A DNA stretch of 64,000 nucleotides from Gyromitra esculenta (GCA_038503075.1 JBCAML010000011.1:1674001-1738000); one strand, 5' to 3'. Positions 1 to 14,000 are shown, numbered from the stretch's first letter. Numbers and translations are program-made. The notes: a model not told the origin generated them from the sequence alone.

Positions 1-225
1 TGGGCCATTCAGCACCTTGAGGGGATGGGATAAGGTACGTACGTTCTTTTTAGCGTGATCGGCAAGAAACGCACGAAAGGCGTGGATCGCTTGCCCCAAC
101 AACGCATTAACGGGCTTTCTGGGCGCAGGGCACTCAGACCCTTTTCCCTGCAAGGGAGGAGCTTTCCATGTGGGCGTTTTGGCCGCCACGAAAAACTCGA
201 CGAAGGACCGGATAAGTTGTTCCAT
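1..225 (-). CDS. Possible partial gene running off the left edge
   Basis: An open frame of 75 codons begins at an ATG at 225 and is still open at position 1, so the gene would continue outside the window. The protein starts MEQLIRSFVEFFVAAKTPTW and is fairly basic. The DNA is more GC-rich than the sequence just to its right. The frame is also open upstream of the ATG for about 25 codons, back to a TAG near 300, so the start is not certain. A GTACGT splice-donor-like sequence lies near 40, so the last codons before the edge may be intron. I do not recognise the family. It could be a remnant rather than an active gene. Confidence 0.3.
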   Translation of the reverse strand, partial: MEQLIRSFVEFFVAAKTPTWKAPPLQGKGSECPAPRKPVNALLGQAIHAFRAFLADHAKKNVRTLSHPLKVLNGP

Positions 226-2088
226 GGACTCAAGAGCAGAGTGAGCTCGGCCCTTCGAGTTGTCCGTGCTACACACACCACCATCGCTAGTAAACTAGGG
301 TGGATTTATTGCAATTACGTGTTTGGGGTAGCACGAATGGGGGTAAAGGTGTGTTTGTAGCAATTGTGATATGTGACAAAGATGGAAAATAGAGTCGTTG
401 GGAACCCAATCGCTTCTTGGGACGAACGATTAAAAAAAAAAAAGCCAGTTTAAAAAGAAAATATGGAGGGAGAAAAAAAAAAGGAATCGTTCGACGGTTG
501 GAATATGGAGAACATGAACCTCCCCACGCCCATTCCCATGGTTATGTACAAAACAGCATTCAGTCGAAACACAAATGTATGTCAAACACATTATATTTCG
601 CGATTTGAGCTACTAAAAAGAAAAGTGCTTTTCTACCCCTGCCAATTACAAACCTCTATCCTTTCTATGTGTGGGAAAATCATTAATATATGACAGGGGT
701 GGGCTATAAGAGGAGTCATGGACGACTAACCGAGCTCGAATAACGTGATCGTCGGTTGGGGTCCTCCATGATGGGTTCCTCCGATTGGCAAATCTGACCA
801 TTGCCCATCAACATCGCCAAAACCCAAATGCTAACACAAATGAACCCCAAAAAAATATATTCAAACGGAAAATAAGATAGAAAGGAGACCGGCGAAGAAA
901 TCGGGGAACGGCGTTAATCCTTCCCCAAGAGTCAATACTGAGACAATTCCTACTTTTTATTTTTTTTACATGCATGTCGTCGTCCGTTCATCAGACAGGT
1001 TTTCTCCAGCATGCATGACTTTATTCAACAAAAAAACAAATGAATCTGCGGTTTGTACCGCTACCTATTTACGAATGCTTGTTGCAAATCACTGTTAAGT
1101 TAGCCCCCCCAGTATAACTTTTTTTTTTACTCCCTCAACTTCTCGAAATACTGATATTGGATCAAACTGAGCGTACATGTATGGATTACAAGAGAGATGC
1201 ATACTATTATTTACACTACCCCGTGTTTAGTCGTTATTGGATCGAGCTAATTGTTTTTCGGGGTGCCAAAAAAACTCTGTAGGGTATGCAGCTAGGTGGC
1301 AGGTGAACGGTACGCTCGGAGGATCATAAAATGCCTATCATATAGAACCCAAGGGTTTAATAGCTCAGAAAGTTCGGTTTCAGCCCACTTAACCTAGACA
1401 AAAAAAAAAAAAGAATCGCATCGCTAATCATCGAGAGGGTGAAGCAGTTCAATATTGTGGTTCGGGCCATTACGAAGAAGGTTCAAAGAGGGATGATCCA
1501 ATTAGGTACCACAATCTCGTATGGCGAAACCCGTGTCCCCATCAAGAAAGTCTTGCAGCAGGAAGGGCAGAAGGAGCGCCTACCCTCTCTACTATACTGC
1601 TACCTCCAACAAACCTGCTGGTGTAGGATTTTACAGGTTACTGAAATGGACCAAGTTCGCAACCGAACGGGAACGTCAACCGGAGTACCGTGGATGCGCT
1701 CTTTCATGTGGGCCGAATCGTGATGTTTCTTTTCTGGTTTTTCCAGTGCCCTGAATTGTGCCTGATTACAAGATGCCTTGTCTTCTTCAGAGCGTACACA
1801 AACGGGAATTGAACGAAACGATCCGGCAGTAATTCCCGGCCCCTTACAAGCTTCATCTCGGGAACGCAAAAGCTGGGGTAGATCTGGATTCTCCCTTTCT
1901 TTCTTTCTTTCCTTTCTTTCCCCAGATTTTTGATTCTTTCATTAGGTGCGGCCTTTTTATTTCATTTTCCTAACATGCGTGTGGCTATAATGATGATGAT
2001 GGCAGTGGAGGTATATATGGGTAGCCCGTGTGCTACATATCTGTTTGATGCCGGCTGAAGTGTCTTGGGGGGGTTGGTTAGGAAGAGG
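226..2088. other. Gene-poor stretch, no supported gene
   Basis: No convincing coding frame is visible. The stretch holds several A or T homopolymers (for example near 430, 960 and 1400) and a TTTC microsatellite at 1895-1920. Short open frames here have no domain signature and overlap frames on the other strand. Confidence 0.5.
1895..1920. repeat. (TTTC)n microsatellite
   Basis: A pyrimidine tract of TTTC/CTTT units, slightly interrupted. It is directly visible and lies in gene-poor DNA. Confidence 0.8.
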
Positions 2089-2249
2089 GTAAGTAGGTAG
2101 GTGAAGTATTGGGATCTGCTAGGGTGTCACGGATTTGAGCGGTCATAGTATTGCTCTGTTGCTCTCACTATATTTCGCAATATTCCGCTACGTCACGGCG
2201 TTATTCTCCCTTTTCAAGGTATGTCCCAATGCTTCACCCCTGACCCGAG
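2089..2249 (+). mobile_element. MITE-like element, family F, copy 1
   Basis: This segment aligns over its whole length with 7050-7220 in the same orientation. Shared blocks include GTGAAGTATTGGGA near the left end and TACGTCACGGCGTT in the middle. Its right end, ending GACCCGAG at 2249, is the reverse complement of the left end of the second copy (CTCGGGTCAGGGGTGAAG), so the element has terminal inverted repeats of about 27 bp. The left end of this copy is degraded. The right flank reads CA where the other copy has TA. Most differences between the copies are transitions. Confidence 0.65.
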
Positions 2250-5200
2250 CACCCATGCTTTGTCTTCGCTTGATGGATGAACTTACTAGATCTCGCATCG
2301 GATTCAAGTTCTTCCTTCCTTTTTTTTTTTGCTTTATTTGAGCATTAACGTGTACGTGTATGGGTGGAGTTACAATACGTACGTTCGTTCGATGAGGTTT
2401 AATGCTTTCGCGTTTCAATACCACGCGCGCGATCGCAACGATTTGGATCCCTAGTGGAGATTCGGTTTGGAGCACAGACCGTTTACCCTCGCGTATTTTC
2501 CCTCGTTTATTACTTCCTGATGCTGTCTAATCCCTCCCCCTCCCCGCACAGGCGCCGAGGGGATTGCAGAGCTTTGACATGGGCTTAAACGACTTGTGCT
2601 ATCGATTCGAGGAAGAATGAATGTACATGCATAGGGGAGAGTACTTGAGTTGATCACAGCTCCCTCGCGTGTATATTACTTGGCAAATTTATAGAATCCC
2701 TCCCTATCGATTCGCTGAACAACCACATGTAGAGGACTGTACTATAGGATGCATCGCTTGCAAGGAAGCATAGCTGATCAGTAACAGGTTATTTAACCTG
2801 TAGCGAGTTTACGTCCGTGATGTTGGTCCGTGGATAATTCTAATCACGTGCCGGGGTGCCGGGGGATATCGCTAGCGATGCCGTTGTTGGATCGATAAGT
2901 CTATTATTTCTTTCAGATTTGCGGAGTAGACCCTTGCAAATATTTTCACCTAACCCTATCTGAAATGATCATTGTGAAACTAGGGGCCCGTCCTTTTTTT
3001 CTCTCTGCATCTGGAACAAGTTGAGCCTCATTAGTACTGTGTCATGTAGATACATGTATGTAAGTGGTGTTCACATCCATATTGAGTAGAGATTCATACA
3101 CTCAGTTCAATAGCATGCGCACCCTTCCATGCGAACCCAGGCTGGTTCGGAAAGTCTGCGCGTGCGGGGGTCCGAGTACCCGTTGCTCGAGTTCCTATTG
3201 AAACACGGTACTCCGTGCACATGGGAGTGACTAGGCTAGCGAGTAATCTCCAATAGCATCCTCCAGACTGCTGCTAGTTAATACGGCATATAACCGAAAA
3301 GGTAAGTAAAACTGCATGTAGTATTATTTGGGGGGGATGTTGGGCATCTATTACTCTACACTGTGTTAGCACTGTGACATCGGACCCTTTCACTTATAGC
3401 CGTTAACTATAATAAGGTACCCTGCATTTAATCACCATTCGTTTCACTTGCTATCCTACTGTACCCGGGGATTGTGTCGTAGTCAGAGCCCTCTTCCTAG
3501 GGCTAGCTGACATGGAACTAGGTGGTTCGTAAGAACTGCCGAGATAGATACTTCAATGCTCGAGCTCTCTCGAACAGCTGACGTTTAATGGCTCTTGGGA
3601 GCATATTTGCACAGACCTATGCCTATGTATGCCCATCAGCTCTGAACTCAGCACGCCACTATCTTACGCTGTACCATCCATCTCGAATATCATCCGAGAG
3701 CCCCCAAAAGGCCATGATATATATATTCTCCGAACGTTCTTGGTTTTTGGTTGTTTTTTGGGGGCGCGCGCGAAATAAAATAGTAATCTCCCCGAAGTGC
3801 CGTACCGATCACTTACTAATGAATGGTACGGTGTACAGTTGACTTAGTTTGGTTTTGATCTAAATGCCTCTTCGTCTCTCCGATACATTATGGCCTGGAC
3901 TTCGGAGTACCTGCCCCGAAGTTGGTTGTTGGATGATATAAAGAGAAAACAAAAGGGCCGCTCAAAAAAAAAAAAAGATTACAATACCCGGTTAATACGC
4001 GATGGAAGTGCGTTATGGAGGGGGGGTAGGACTACCTCTACCCATTATCTAGAATTTCAAAACAAGAAAAAAACCCTATTTATCCATACCTCCATTGAAC
4101 TTCTCAGCCCATTTTTGTGTTGTTGTTTTTCTTGCCCATGGTTTTTTTTTTAGGAATGTCGGCAGTTGGTTGGCCGGGGGGTGGGGGTGGGTGGGTGCTG
4201 CCCGCTTGTACCTTGCCTCCAATCCTTGTGCAGTTTAGTGGTACCTGAACAGACACCTCTAGCTTTTTTGGAAGAAAGGTAAACAGCATACGGCATGTAA
4301 GCCTCAACTGTCCTAAGCGATCGTCAATGCGCTAAAATTTACCGAGAAATAGCCGAACCTGATAGGTAGGGGGGGACTCGTGTTTTTTTATTTATTTATC
4401 CGAATCAAGGATTTTCGACCCTTTTGTTGAATGTATAGAGTAGTCTGCATCCCCCCCACCCCGAGGTACGGACGCTCTGGTATCTCCGACAGTGCACTGT
4501 TACAGAGTTGCTGACTAAATATGTCTCGGTCTTACGGATCTTGTAAGGTTGAGGGTATTTTTTGATCCGTGTTGTAATACGTAGTTTGCGGCTAGATTAT
4601 ATATATCGCAACACGTCACGCCCTTGAACCTTGGTAACATCAGTGCGCAAGATATTCATCCCCTATTCCATCGCTCTGTTCGTGATTACAATAGCTGTAG
4701 ATGGTGACGCGGTTTGGTTGTAACGCTGATCAGTTATCTTTAGTGCCATATCACGTGCCGGTTATGGAAATGGGTAGGGCAAGGGTTGGTTAACTACAAT
4801 CGGTTCTTTCAATGGGAATATACGGTTGGAGGAACTTTGTGTCCTTCGGGAGGCGGTGCTTTAATAGAAAGGGGATTAATAAGTACTACGTGATCAAGGG
4901 TTATTAGTGTTAGAGGCGGGGAGTTTAAGTTTGAGCACTATGTTACAGTATCTGATTGGAGGCTATGGGAACTATCCTAGAAAAGACTATTAAGGGCTGC
5001 TTATCCGTAGTTAAAGTAAGTATAGCTCTCTATATTGAGTAACAAATATCATAAGGTCTGTATTACCTGGTCTCGCCGGTACGTCTCCAGTTCGTATAAA
5101 TTATGCGTAACTTGTTTTAAATTAAGTCCATAGCAGTAAAGTTCGACCGAGTACGTCATTAATGTAGTGAGAAGAATATCACTCACTTTTTATTTATTCA

Positions 5201-7049
5201 TTAGGTACATTCAACCCGAAGGTTATGGTACTAATATCACTCACTTTCTCTGAAGCCAGTTTTTTCTTTATTTACTTTTGGGGCTTTATTGATTAGTGTG
5301 TTCTGGCGTTAACTTGTAGTAGTATTGATATATATATATCTACATCTACCGGCGGTTCTAACAAGACCCTTGTTCCTTGTATAGCTGTATTTGAGTATGG
5401 GAGTCGCTAGTAGAAGGCGTACACATAGTAAGGTGTCTGAGGTTGGGCATGGCATATTACAAATTACGATAAAAGGGGATCAGTCACGAGTTTTTTCTTT
5501 TTTCTTCGACGGGTAGACATAGCAGGGTTCAATCTCCACACGAGCAAGATCGGATCTGGGAGGCATACACCCACGCTATCAGTGGATACAAGGCTTAGTC
5601 AATATTAGTTCTACTGTTTTTCTAGGTTCTGGTGTTCGTGCAGGCGCCCCGGGCAGTAAGTAAGCTGGTATCTCGGAAAAGCGTACGTCCACGAAACCTA
5701 AAATAAATACAGATGTGAGTTTCGTGCTTACGGTTTGTACAGTAACCACCCTAACAACCTCATGGGCCAGGCCTTTGTTGCCATACCATGAATCATCGTA
5801 ACCCCCCCGTGAAGTTCGGTGTTTCCACACTTTGGGTTCGTGTGGACAATATGCCCATCACGTCCATTGCTTTCCTCAACCCATGTTATATTAGCGTAGC
5901 GCTAGTGCACCTAATGAAACCGGAGAATAAAATCGGACGGACCACGTGTACGTGAGATCTACGCACTGCGATAGCCTGTTTCAGTTGAATGTACTCGTGC
6001 TGCCGGATCGAAGCCGTGGCCCACAAAAATCGTCCTGCTTGCTCTTGGCAGCATGGCCTAGGATTTGATAACGTCTGGCTGGTAACAATCAGGTCACATG
6101 ACAGAGGTGTATCTGCACGGAGTTGCTCGATGCTGCTGTTCGGTAATCTGATCGAGGGCGAGCTATATATTTCTATTAGCGGCAGTTACGTGTGGTGTTT
6201 TTATCTCACATATTGGTCGGAGTGCTGATCTACTCTTCCTTTAACGTGGAGCCGGACCGGTGGAGGTTCGAAGCGGCCTGTGTGGTAGGCGAGGTGGAGC
6301 TATTTCCTTCTAGCCGGACCGGCGAGGGGATATGTACGTATATAGTACGAGAAAATGGGGTGAATCTGCTACCGTATTGTTGGGAAATGCAAACTTGATT
6401 CTGGAGAACTACCGCACTTGTGCTAGGAATCCAGTATTGCTTCAGCATTTTTCTCAGAACGTCGCACATACGCTGTACCAGTTGCATCACCTTTCTTGAT
6501 ACTGTAGCATTCTATCTTGTATGTATGTATGTATGTATGTATGTATATGGAAGGGAGAAGGAGGGGAGAGACTATTTCGAATTTCTAATCAATAATTGTA
6601 GATCTGTGAGGCAAGAGCTCAGCTCTACCTTAGAAACTAGACTGTGAGCTCCTCGGACTTTGTTTCCGTAGAATATACGCGATCGATAAATCGCTATCGA
6701 TATTTTCCGGAATACGGATATGAGCTAGGATTGAAGGTTCCTTGCAAGAAAAAGTGTGAATGATACATACACGTATGTAGTTTCTAAAACCCAGTTGCTT
6801 GGGGGCCGTGATTATTGATTTCCAGGGACTTGCTTACTGCTCTGGAGTAGATCTGGCTTTACGATCGAAACTGTCCTGCTCAACGCTGAATACTTTACCC
6901 AGCACCCCACGATGATTAAGAATTGAGGCTATGGATGGATATATGTATATACGATCCTTATTACTTCAGTCTTGTACGCCCGTGAATTGGCCGTGAGATG
7001 TTAATACCTCAGATCTAGAGATATATATTTCAAAATAGGCTCGGATGTA
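2250..7049. other. Gene-poor stretch, no supported gene
   Basis: I see no credible gene on either strand. The stretch contains homopolymer runs, a direct repeat AATATCACTCACTTT near 5176 and 5236, and the GTAT microsatellite at 6519-6546. Isolated open frames of 60-95 codons have no recognisable motif. Confidence 0.5.
6519..6546. repeat. (GTAT)n microsatellite
   Basis: About seven perfect tandem copies of a four-base unit read GTATGTATGTAT on the plus strand. Confidence 0.9.
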
Positions 7050-7220
7050 CTCGGGTCAGGGGTGAAGTATTGGGACTTACTAGAGTTTCATGGATCTGAG
7101 CGGTCACAGCATCGCTCTGTTGTTTCCACCATGCCCTACTGTATTTCGCAACATTTCGCTACGTCACGGCGTTGTCCTCCCTTTCCAGGCTGTCTTAATA
7201 CTTCCCCTTCTGACCTCAAG
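7050..7220 (+). mobile_element. MITE-like element, family F, copy 2
   Basis: This is the better preserved copy of the element at 2089-2249. It is 171 bp long, starts CTCGGGTCAGGGGTGAAG and ends with the imperfect reverse complement of that sequence (ending TGACCTCAAG). It is flanked by TA on both sides (7048-7049 and 7221-7222), the expected target duplication of Tc1/mariner-type insertion. It encodes nothing I can see, so it would be non-autonomous. Confidence 0.75.
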
Positions 7221-7864
7221 TATATTCCGATGAAAAGATCTACATCGATGGCTTTTCCCAGGTCCTAACTTGGTCATGGGTGTCTTCCGGTCCGCGCTAT
7301 ATTGTTGGAGTCCGGATTAGCTGGCATCTGCATAGGCTCGTTTATGGATATCAGATGGTCTTAGCGTACCACCCAAATGCGTTTCGATTTGGGTGGGGGA
7401 GTGGCTTCTAGAATCCGGTCATCAACGGGGAGACCCAAATTTCAGGATATGTGGAATGTGTATGATGATCCCTGAATGTGGAACATTCATTTCGGGATGT
7501 TATCCGAGAACCTTTGAGGGCTTAAGGCATGTTAAATCAAAGTGGCCTGGGGGGGGGACGGATATTGAAAACGATAGATTACATTGACTGAAATCTCAAC
7601 GTATCTCCCAGAGAACTGGGCAGCAGCCGGAGAATACAGCCGAGCCGCCTTCCAACCGACAAGTAGAAGGTTTGATTGATGTTAGAGTTCATGGCCACAC
7701 TTAGTTGGCGGGAAGCCCGCTGTAGCAAGAAGGCAGATCTTTCTTCATTTATGGCACATCCGTCAATTGCGAGTGGATGATAGTATATCCTAATTAGTCT
7801 TCTTGACTCTGGCTTCGTTAATCACTACTTACCTTGAGACATTCTTAGAGTGGTTCTGGATCTG
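7221..7864. other. Gene-poor stretch, no supported gene
   Basis: Nothing convincing is visible. One 64-codon frame near 7393-7587 has no domain signature. Confidence 0.45.
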
Positions 7865-8041
7865 CCGTAGTATTTGGTGAAATTCGTTCCAGCGCTAGTA
7901 GGTAAGACATGCATATAATCTGTTAATACTCTACGTTTATGATGCCGCTGGGGGGTTTTTGGCGGAAAATCATGGAGAGTTAACATGTCCTATTCATGTC
8001 TTACCTACTAGCGCCGGAACGAATTTCACCAAATACTACGG
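7865..8041. mobile_element. Near-perfect hairpin element with 47-bp arms
   Basis: The left arm 7865-7911 begins CCGTAGTATTTGGTG and the right arm 7995-8041 is its reverse complement with one mismatch by eye (an A/G change near the inner third). The 83-bp spacer has no coding content. Such long, nearly identical arms suggest a foldback or MITE-type insertion that is young compared with its surroundings. I could not define a clear target duplication. Confidence 0.75.
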
Positions 8042-8053
8042 TATCTGCATTCA

Positions 8054-8075
8054 TGCATGTACATATGTACATGCA
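8054..8075. repeat. Perfect 22-bp palindrome
   Basis: The core GCATGTACATATGTACATGC is its own reverse complement, and one further base pair matches on each side. It lies 12 bp beyond the right arm of the hairpin element at 7865-8041. Confidence 0.85.
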
Positions 8076-11000
8076 CCTATCACGTCCGCAAACTTACCGG
8101 GTGCACCGTCAAGCCTAGGCTTTGAGATGTGGCTGGGTCGGAATTAATGTCCGTGAGTATCGTTACTGGGTATAATGAGCGCTGAAGTGACCTATAATAC
8201 CAAAAAGAAGCCACCAGGCTTAAGTACTTACAATAATACTACATGTAGTACATTAAATAGTCTATGTAGCCCCTTCTGCTGCACCATGGATGAGATCTGA
8301 ACCTTAGACTGTGGTAATCTCGTACCCAGTCCCATATTAGCAGCTTGATGTAACCGTCGAAGTAGCCAAGCCAGCGGATTGGACAAGTTTAAGCCTAAGG
8401 TTGTGAGTTTAATATACTCGGGACAGGAATAAAAACCTGAATATGCAAGTGTGAGTCCACTAGTTAATCTATTGATGTGTTAAGTTCGGGTGAATCAAGG
8501 ATGGTTAACAGTAAAAGGTATGCTCAAGTTCTCTGTGTCTGCCACGAGCACCACTATGCGATGCCCCTTGAGGGTGGGGGCCGGGGGGGCAGTACATTCC
8601 AGTTATAAGTGATAGGGTATTGTTTTATGCTCACTTGTGTACTATATATTGCATTCAGAGCTCTTGAATATTGTCCGTCTATTAGTCTCACTTTGTATGT
8701 GGAGTAACCAATGTACAAAATGGCTTTATTTGTAAATAGGTTACAGGCCTGCCGACCCTTCCCTACACAGGGTTTGGTGACAAACGGGTCAGAACATATA
8801 TACGCACTCGCACTGACCGAGCTTTGTTGTGTTGTAATATTGGGGCGCGTAGGGAGGAATAGAGAACTCGATTGCTTGTATTGCTTATGCTTGCTTGCTT
8901 GCTAGAGGTGGGCATACGGCCCCTATCTAAATAGCTCTCTTGGGTGACCGAGTGTCCGTGTGCTCGGGTACCTGTCTCTCAATCATTTCCGACTCCGAAG
9001 CCACACCCGTGGAGGCACCCCATATTAGGAAGCTTCTCCAACATGTTGTGTGCTCGTATTCAAGACATACGTGTGACATAAGGCTTGGCTCGGAGTCGTG
9101 GTGTGCTATTTCTCGATATCTATATCGTTTTTCGAATATCAGTGGTTAAGTGAAGTTGCAGCTAGTAAAGTATACGGGCAAGGCTATTCATGTAGGGTCT
9201 TCTGGTTATTATACAGTATGGTGTTTGACTTGGCTGAGATTTGGATTCCGCACTTCGATTCGCTAGAGAACTACGGCTGAAGTCGTTCCGATCTAGTATA
9301 GGAATACACAAACCATGAATCGATCGTCATCGGCCTGAAATTCAATCCTTCTGAAATATAGAAAAGTTTGAACCTCACGCTAGCTCGAGTAGGGTAAGGG
9401 TGTATGTAGGATGTATAGGATGTGCTTGACTTGGTAGGATTCTACGGGGTGTAATAGGTTTTCGTGGAATATGCAATGGGAATATAACTATAGTGTATCT
9501 TGAAAAAACCTACTCGTGTGGGGGCCAAGCCTCAAAACAAATGGAATATGGGCATTTAGGTCTGGATGCGTATACACACTCTGTTATATATTGTCCATGA
9601 GTAAGTGAAATGTGGGAGGGGATGGAAACCCTAGGCTGGGAGTGGTAATAATAGGATGATGGGGTTGATGGAGGCCTTTAGAACGATGTTAAGGATGGTT
9701 CTCTCACGTACAGCTGTTATGCGTAAGACTACCCATATTTGTCATTATATATCCTAATCATCGCACAGCTGTCTCAAATCCCATACTCTAGTACATCATG
9801 TCATGCTTCTCATACTGATATGTGACTTAGTCATGGTGGATGGGGGTTAACCCAGGCTTGAATATCGAGATACTAGGGCATTATAAGAGTTAATGACTAA
9901 CTGCCCATGCACTACGTATACGCAGTACATTGAGCGTACGCGTATATAGATAGCAAGTTTCATGCTCTAGCTTTAGATGAAGTGTATTAATAAAATTTCA
10001 TGAACTTACTCTGTTCTTACCGATATCACCCCTGAACAACACGTAGATTTCTAGGATTCTAGAATGATGCTAGTAGGTGTCCCCCTAGAGATTTCCTCGT
10101 CTCAGCATTGCTCCTCGGAGTGTGCGATTGTAGGTGGCTGGTACGTGCGTGCGTAGTATTAGTAGCTGCCTTCTTTCTTAGTCTCTGAGCTCATCACTTT
10201 GTTGGGATTAGGCGCGGTACCCGAAGTCAAAGGTATTAGCTAGTAATGCGTTTCTGAGAAAGCTATGAGAGACATAAGGAAACGTGTACTTAACTCCTCT
10301 TGTAGATAAAATGCGAAATGTTGATGGGCATACTTGGCATTTATTTCGTTGTCCCGATTTATGGCCACTAATCTGTATTGAGTAGCCATACTTAACTCGT
10401 AGATTTACTCATTGATTCGAGATATGCAATTCCCCTAAGGGTTGTGATGCCCTTAGAAATGCACACGTATTGATAGTTTGCAGGAAACTGGTAGATTCGA
10501 ACGGAATATGTGGATGATCACAACTGGAAAACATTACTGATATCAACCGCCACGAAGGCATAAAGCTATCTCTACATGCGGGCGTTTTTCTATGGGTACT
10601 ATGGTATATGATAACCAGATCGTGGGACTTCTCACCGAACGTCCTTTCGCTGCGCGACTGTGGCGTGCGGCACAAGATACAAGACAAGGGGGCAAAACTA
10701 GCCTATAGCTATGTGCCACGTCCAGTTACCTGTAAAGAATATTCTACAATCTAATACCTTCCCTGAATGTACATCACAATGCCCTCGGGCGGAACCTCTT
10801 AGTCTACTAGCTATCACTGACTCGAATCTCTCACGGATGTAGACTTTCCCGGATTTGTTTCACCACAATTGTCCCGGGTGGACTGTCGTTTCCGAAACTG
10901 GTTCACCAACCCTTATGTTTGTTCGATAAATTTCACAGTTCATCCGATACACAACGGAGATCCCCTGGGTGACAACGCATTGAATCGAGAATTCTGTCAT

Positions 11001-14000
11001 CTAAGCCAAGAATTTCGAGCTAGGGTGCGATGATCTTGTAGCTGCCTTTTTACCACGTGTTAGAATAAACGTTAATGCTGAAGCTTAAGATTGACAAAAC
11101 TTTCATATCTGGGTTGGCTGCATGTAGTAAGAGATATTGGTTAAATTATTGGTGGACGCTGGACCTGAAGAAAAACCTATTCTGGCAAGAATTGATTTTC
11201 GAAAGACCCAACTGGTCATCGTCAATGTTGCTTATCCAAAGATCGTGGCTGGGTTGTATCTAATAGCTCTTATTTGCGAGGGAAAGTATGTATGGTGTCT
11301 CGAACGGTTTCTAGTTGCCGTATTTGACATATAGATATGTGTTCGTGATACCAGGCATAGCGCGTTTTCTGTCTAGGATACGAGCCTGGGAATGAAAAGA
11401 GCCTTCCTTGCCTAAAATTCCCTACGAGCTGAGTCGATATACCTACAGTTTATTGTTTGTAGCAATAGAACCTGAGAAGCTTGGGGTTTGTCAGACATTG
11501 GGCATTGCCGGGAGAATGAAAGTTAATATATACAACGGTGATAGCAAAGATGGATAGACGAAGATCAACAATTCATAAGCGGCCAAAGAAAAATAAGAAC
11601 ACAAAATATAAGACCCACAAGGCACATATCATCCCAATACACATTATATGCCACGCAGGAAGATATTAGTTATTGCTGGCAGACATAGCCTGAGATTCGC
11701 TCTTGGACCCGAATTGAGGTCTTCATGATGACAAGGAAAGCGAGAATATTAAAACAAAATAATTTCCATAAAGGCTCTATTCTGTATTAGCCCCCTCAGG
11801 AGTATTTCAGGTCTACAGCGTCATAAAAATGAACGTTGCGACTTAGAGACCGAGTGAGGGACATAACGAATGGAGTTAGGGATTGGAGTGAGTAATAGAT
11901 GTGATGGTGATATTCCTTACCCGGCTTTCTAGTGATATATGGTGCATGGATTTTATGAGGGCGAGCTGGATATCAACACACCCTCAGGGAAAATATCTTA
12001 GAGTCGCAACTATGGCTATATTTTGTAGGGCAGTTTATGGCTTACGCCCGATTTTTGGCGAATCTGGAAGTGCCAGTACCCAACTATGAAGTCATATGGG
12101 GTCGCTACTAAGTGCCATCACTAAAAATTCAATGCATTCCTCATGATCATTGCTAGCACTACGCAGGTAGCTCTGAGTATTTTTTTGTGAGGGTGCGTTG
12201 ACATATATCCTCACCCTCTTTAAATTCATGCACTATATATTACATATAGTTGAGGGGATTTCGGACACTCTGTATACGTATATCTTCTACAGGACCTGGG
12301 GTCCTGAAAGGCTATGCGCTGCTGCAACAGCTTATGCGCTTGGGCGTTTCGCGAAGCTCTTATAGCGCCAATGATGTAATCTATATTAGTTTTGGATTTC
12401 TGCTAGGTTGCTACTTTTGGCAATAGAAAACGATTTTAGATAACTTTTTCATAAGCTTTATTCAACGGTAATAGCAATCTATTAACATAAGATCTGATCA
12501 TGATCGAGCCCCCCCCCCACTATCTTGTTTGTTGAGGCTTCGTATTTTCAAACCCAAAAAGCACCAGAGAACGTGATATTTATGGTGCCTTCCACTTTTG
12601 TTGGCAGGGGATAACTAAGTTACGAAAAGATATATCGTATCTCATTGTTGGCGGATGTGTGTTAAACTGGCTTTACACTTTTGAACTAAAGGAGGAGTTT
12701 AGGATCTAGTCTCGAGAATTGTAAAACTGGCCTGATAGCCTAAGTAGGTGGCATGGGCTAGCGCTGTAAGCGATGAGATAGAAATTCTCTAAATGAGTTT
12801 ATGAATATTAGTGCTTTAATTCACTTGTACAGAACTAGCACTGGTGGTTGTATAATTCGAGGGTGATAGCGCAAAAATGTTGCGAATTTTATAATTATCG
12901 CAAATGGAGTTAGTGAAGATTGGAGTGATAGAGCGAGTAACATAACGCATTCCTCTAGGATCTCTCAGTGCACAAGAAGGTAGAGTTTGGGGTGAACTAA
13001 TCTTTCTCATTTCACGTACCCTAGCGAAGCTGCAAACACGAGATATTTACTTCTTTTTCCCCCCAACCAAAGGAGCCAAATCGGGGATACATGTATCCAC
13101 AACTATCTTACGCTCAAAGCTAGTATATACCACTAATTCCACTAGTCTCATCTCAGCCTCCAAGCACAAGGCTAGTGTTCATCTCGAAGGCTAGATCTAT
13201 AGAACTCTCAGGCTAGGGATCGAGGTGTGTGGAAATGCCATTACTAGCTATATCATACCTTGACAAATGATATTAGTGGGATGAAATTCTCCAATAATGG
13301 TAGAAAACTTCGCTGGATGACTTACCCGTGCAGCGGATTTTTTTTTGGCACGGGCCTTATTATTAGAGGGGGCTTTAGTAATAATATGCCCTGAGATGCT
13401 ATTTGTCTAAGTGAAAATGTCCTCCCTGAGTTCTGAACAAGGTATATATATGCAAGAATTTGAACAGACGTCCTGGAGCTTTTTTGAAGGCTAGGTGGGC
13501 CTATTCCGACATTCTCATACTAGAGTTTGCCTGGTTACTACCACATGGCGTAGCTATCTGAGAATCTTAGATACTGATCACCTAATATAACTTTTGTTAA
13601 CTCTGCTAGATCTATAGATCTCATAGCATCGTTCCGTACCTCAATGGAAGGTGTTTCACAATTGGGGAAGCGATTCGTTATCGAGTGAATATCCACTAGA
13701 GAATCTTAAAAAATAGCCAGAACTACAAAGGATGAATCTGTGAGTATTGCATTGATGTGCTCGCCTTGATAGTTTCTGTGTGACGCATGCGTGAAAAGAA
13801 ATTTGAATACCAGAAGCTATAGCTAGAGGTCTCCAGAATCCCCTCATCCTCGCTGTCCCTCAACTAGCCTATCGTTGTGTTAAATAATTGAAACATAGAA
13901 TCATCACTCGTTTTGTCTACTAAGCGGTTTGCCGGGTAAGTATAAAAATAGAGTTAGGTTTCTTGGAGTTCTTGTGCAACTGAGAAATTGAGTTGTTTGA

